From RGIG8597 sp050872545 (lineage in GTDB: Bacteria > Spirochaetota > GWE2-31-10), in the NCBI GenBank assembly GCA_050872545.1, contig JBNMHA010000134.1:1-6088 (forward strand): a stretch of DNA of 6,088 nucleotides, given 5' to 3'. Numbering within the stretch: the first letter of the stretch is position 1; each line of letters starts with the position of its first letter. A program made the position numbers and the translations under genes. Positions 6,010 to 6,088 of the stretch are shown one piece after another. The notes under the pieces were generated by a model. The model searched no databases. It saw nothing but the letters and a program-made list of their open reading frames with translations, and was not told the origin of the DNA.

Positions 6010-6088
6010 TTTCTTTTCCTTGCTTACAGATTAAGAAGCAATTTTTTTCTGTTGCTTCTATATACATATAATGCGAAAAAGCATCAAA
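6010..6088 (-). promoter_or_regulatory. Promoter and hairpin leader of the complete Rpn-like gene
   Basis: On the minus strand TTGATG (6087-6082) and TATATA (6064-6059) are separated by 17 bases, a good vegetative promoter. TATAGA (6062-6057) overlaps the -10 and is also present at the equivalent place in the paralogue. The leader holds a perfect 7-base-pair hairpin, GAAGCAA (6058-6052) with TTGCTTC (6041-6035), and then the ribosome binding site AAGGA. No T run follows the hairpin, so it is not a terminator. The upstream limit is the window edge. Confidence 0.6.

Noticed and set aside
6035..6058. Hairpin upstream of the complete nuclease gene as an intrinsic terminator
   Set aside because: The stem is AT-rich and no T run follows it in either direction of transcription.

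Overview
The window most resembles accessory DNA from a host-associated spirochaete, probably a gut, rumen or oral Treponema. Three things point that way: two paralogous PD-(D/E)XK 'putative transposase' proteins of the Rpn/T_den_put_tspse type (a family expanded in Treponema), a large BspA-like leucine-rich-repeat lipoprotein, and AT-rich intergenic DNA full of palindromes. Strong GGAGG-type ribosome binding sites argue against Bacteroidetes. The genus is an inference; there is no rRNA or core marker gene here.

All genes lie on the minus strand, so the biological order runs from high to low coordinates. First comes a complete Rpn-like nuclease (5164-6009) with its promoter and leader at the window edge. 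It is followed by an intrinsic terminator (5105-5154), a palindromic repeat module (copy B, 4920-5100) and a separate 77-base inverted repeat (4822-4898). Next is the promoter of the lipoprotein gene, with a 16-base homopolymer between its -35 and -10 boxes. The lipoprotein gene (627-4739, 1370 residues) fills two thirds of the window. Just past its stop lies a second copy of the repeat module (copy A, 438-614), then the promoter, leader and first 102 codons of a second Rpn-like nuclease, which runs off the left end.

The lipoprotein has a type II signal peptide (Cys23), two Listeria/Bacteroides-type B-repeats, then five super-modules. Each super-module joins a roughly 60-residue non-LRR spacer to an array of 22- or 23-residue BspA-type repeats. 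It is probably a surface-exposed adhesin or binding protein. The nucleases probably act on DNA and have no evident functional link to it. The clearest shared feature is architectural: each of the two complete genes is followed by a copy of the same repeat module, and the two nuclease genes share an upstream region that is better conserved than their proteins.

The observations most worth a second look are the homopolymer inside the lipoprotein promoter (possible phase variation), the conserved hairpin leader of the two nuclease paralogues, the paired repeat modules around the lipoprotein gene, and the five-fold spacer-LRR architecture. No clearly new multi-gene system is visible.
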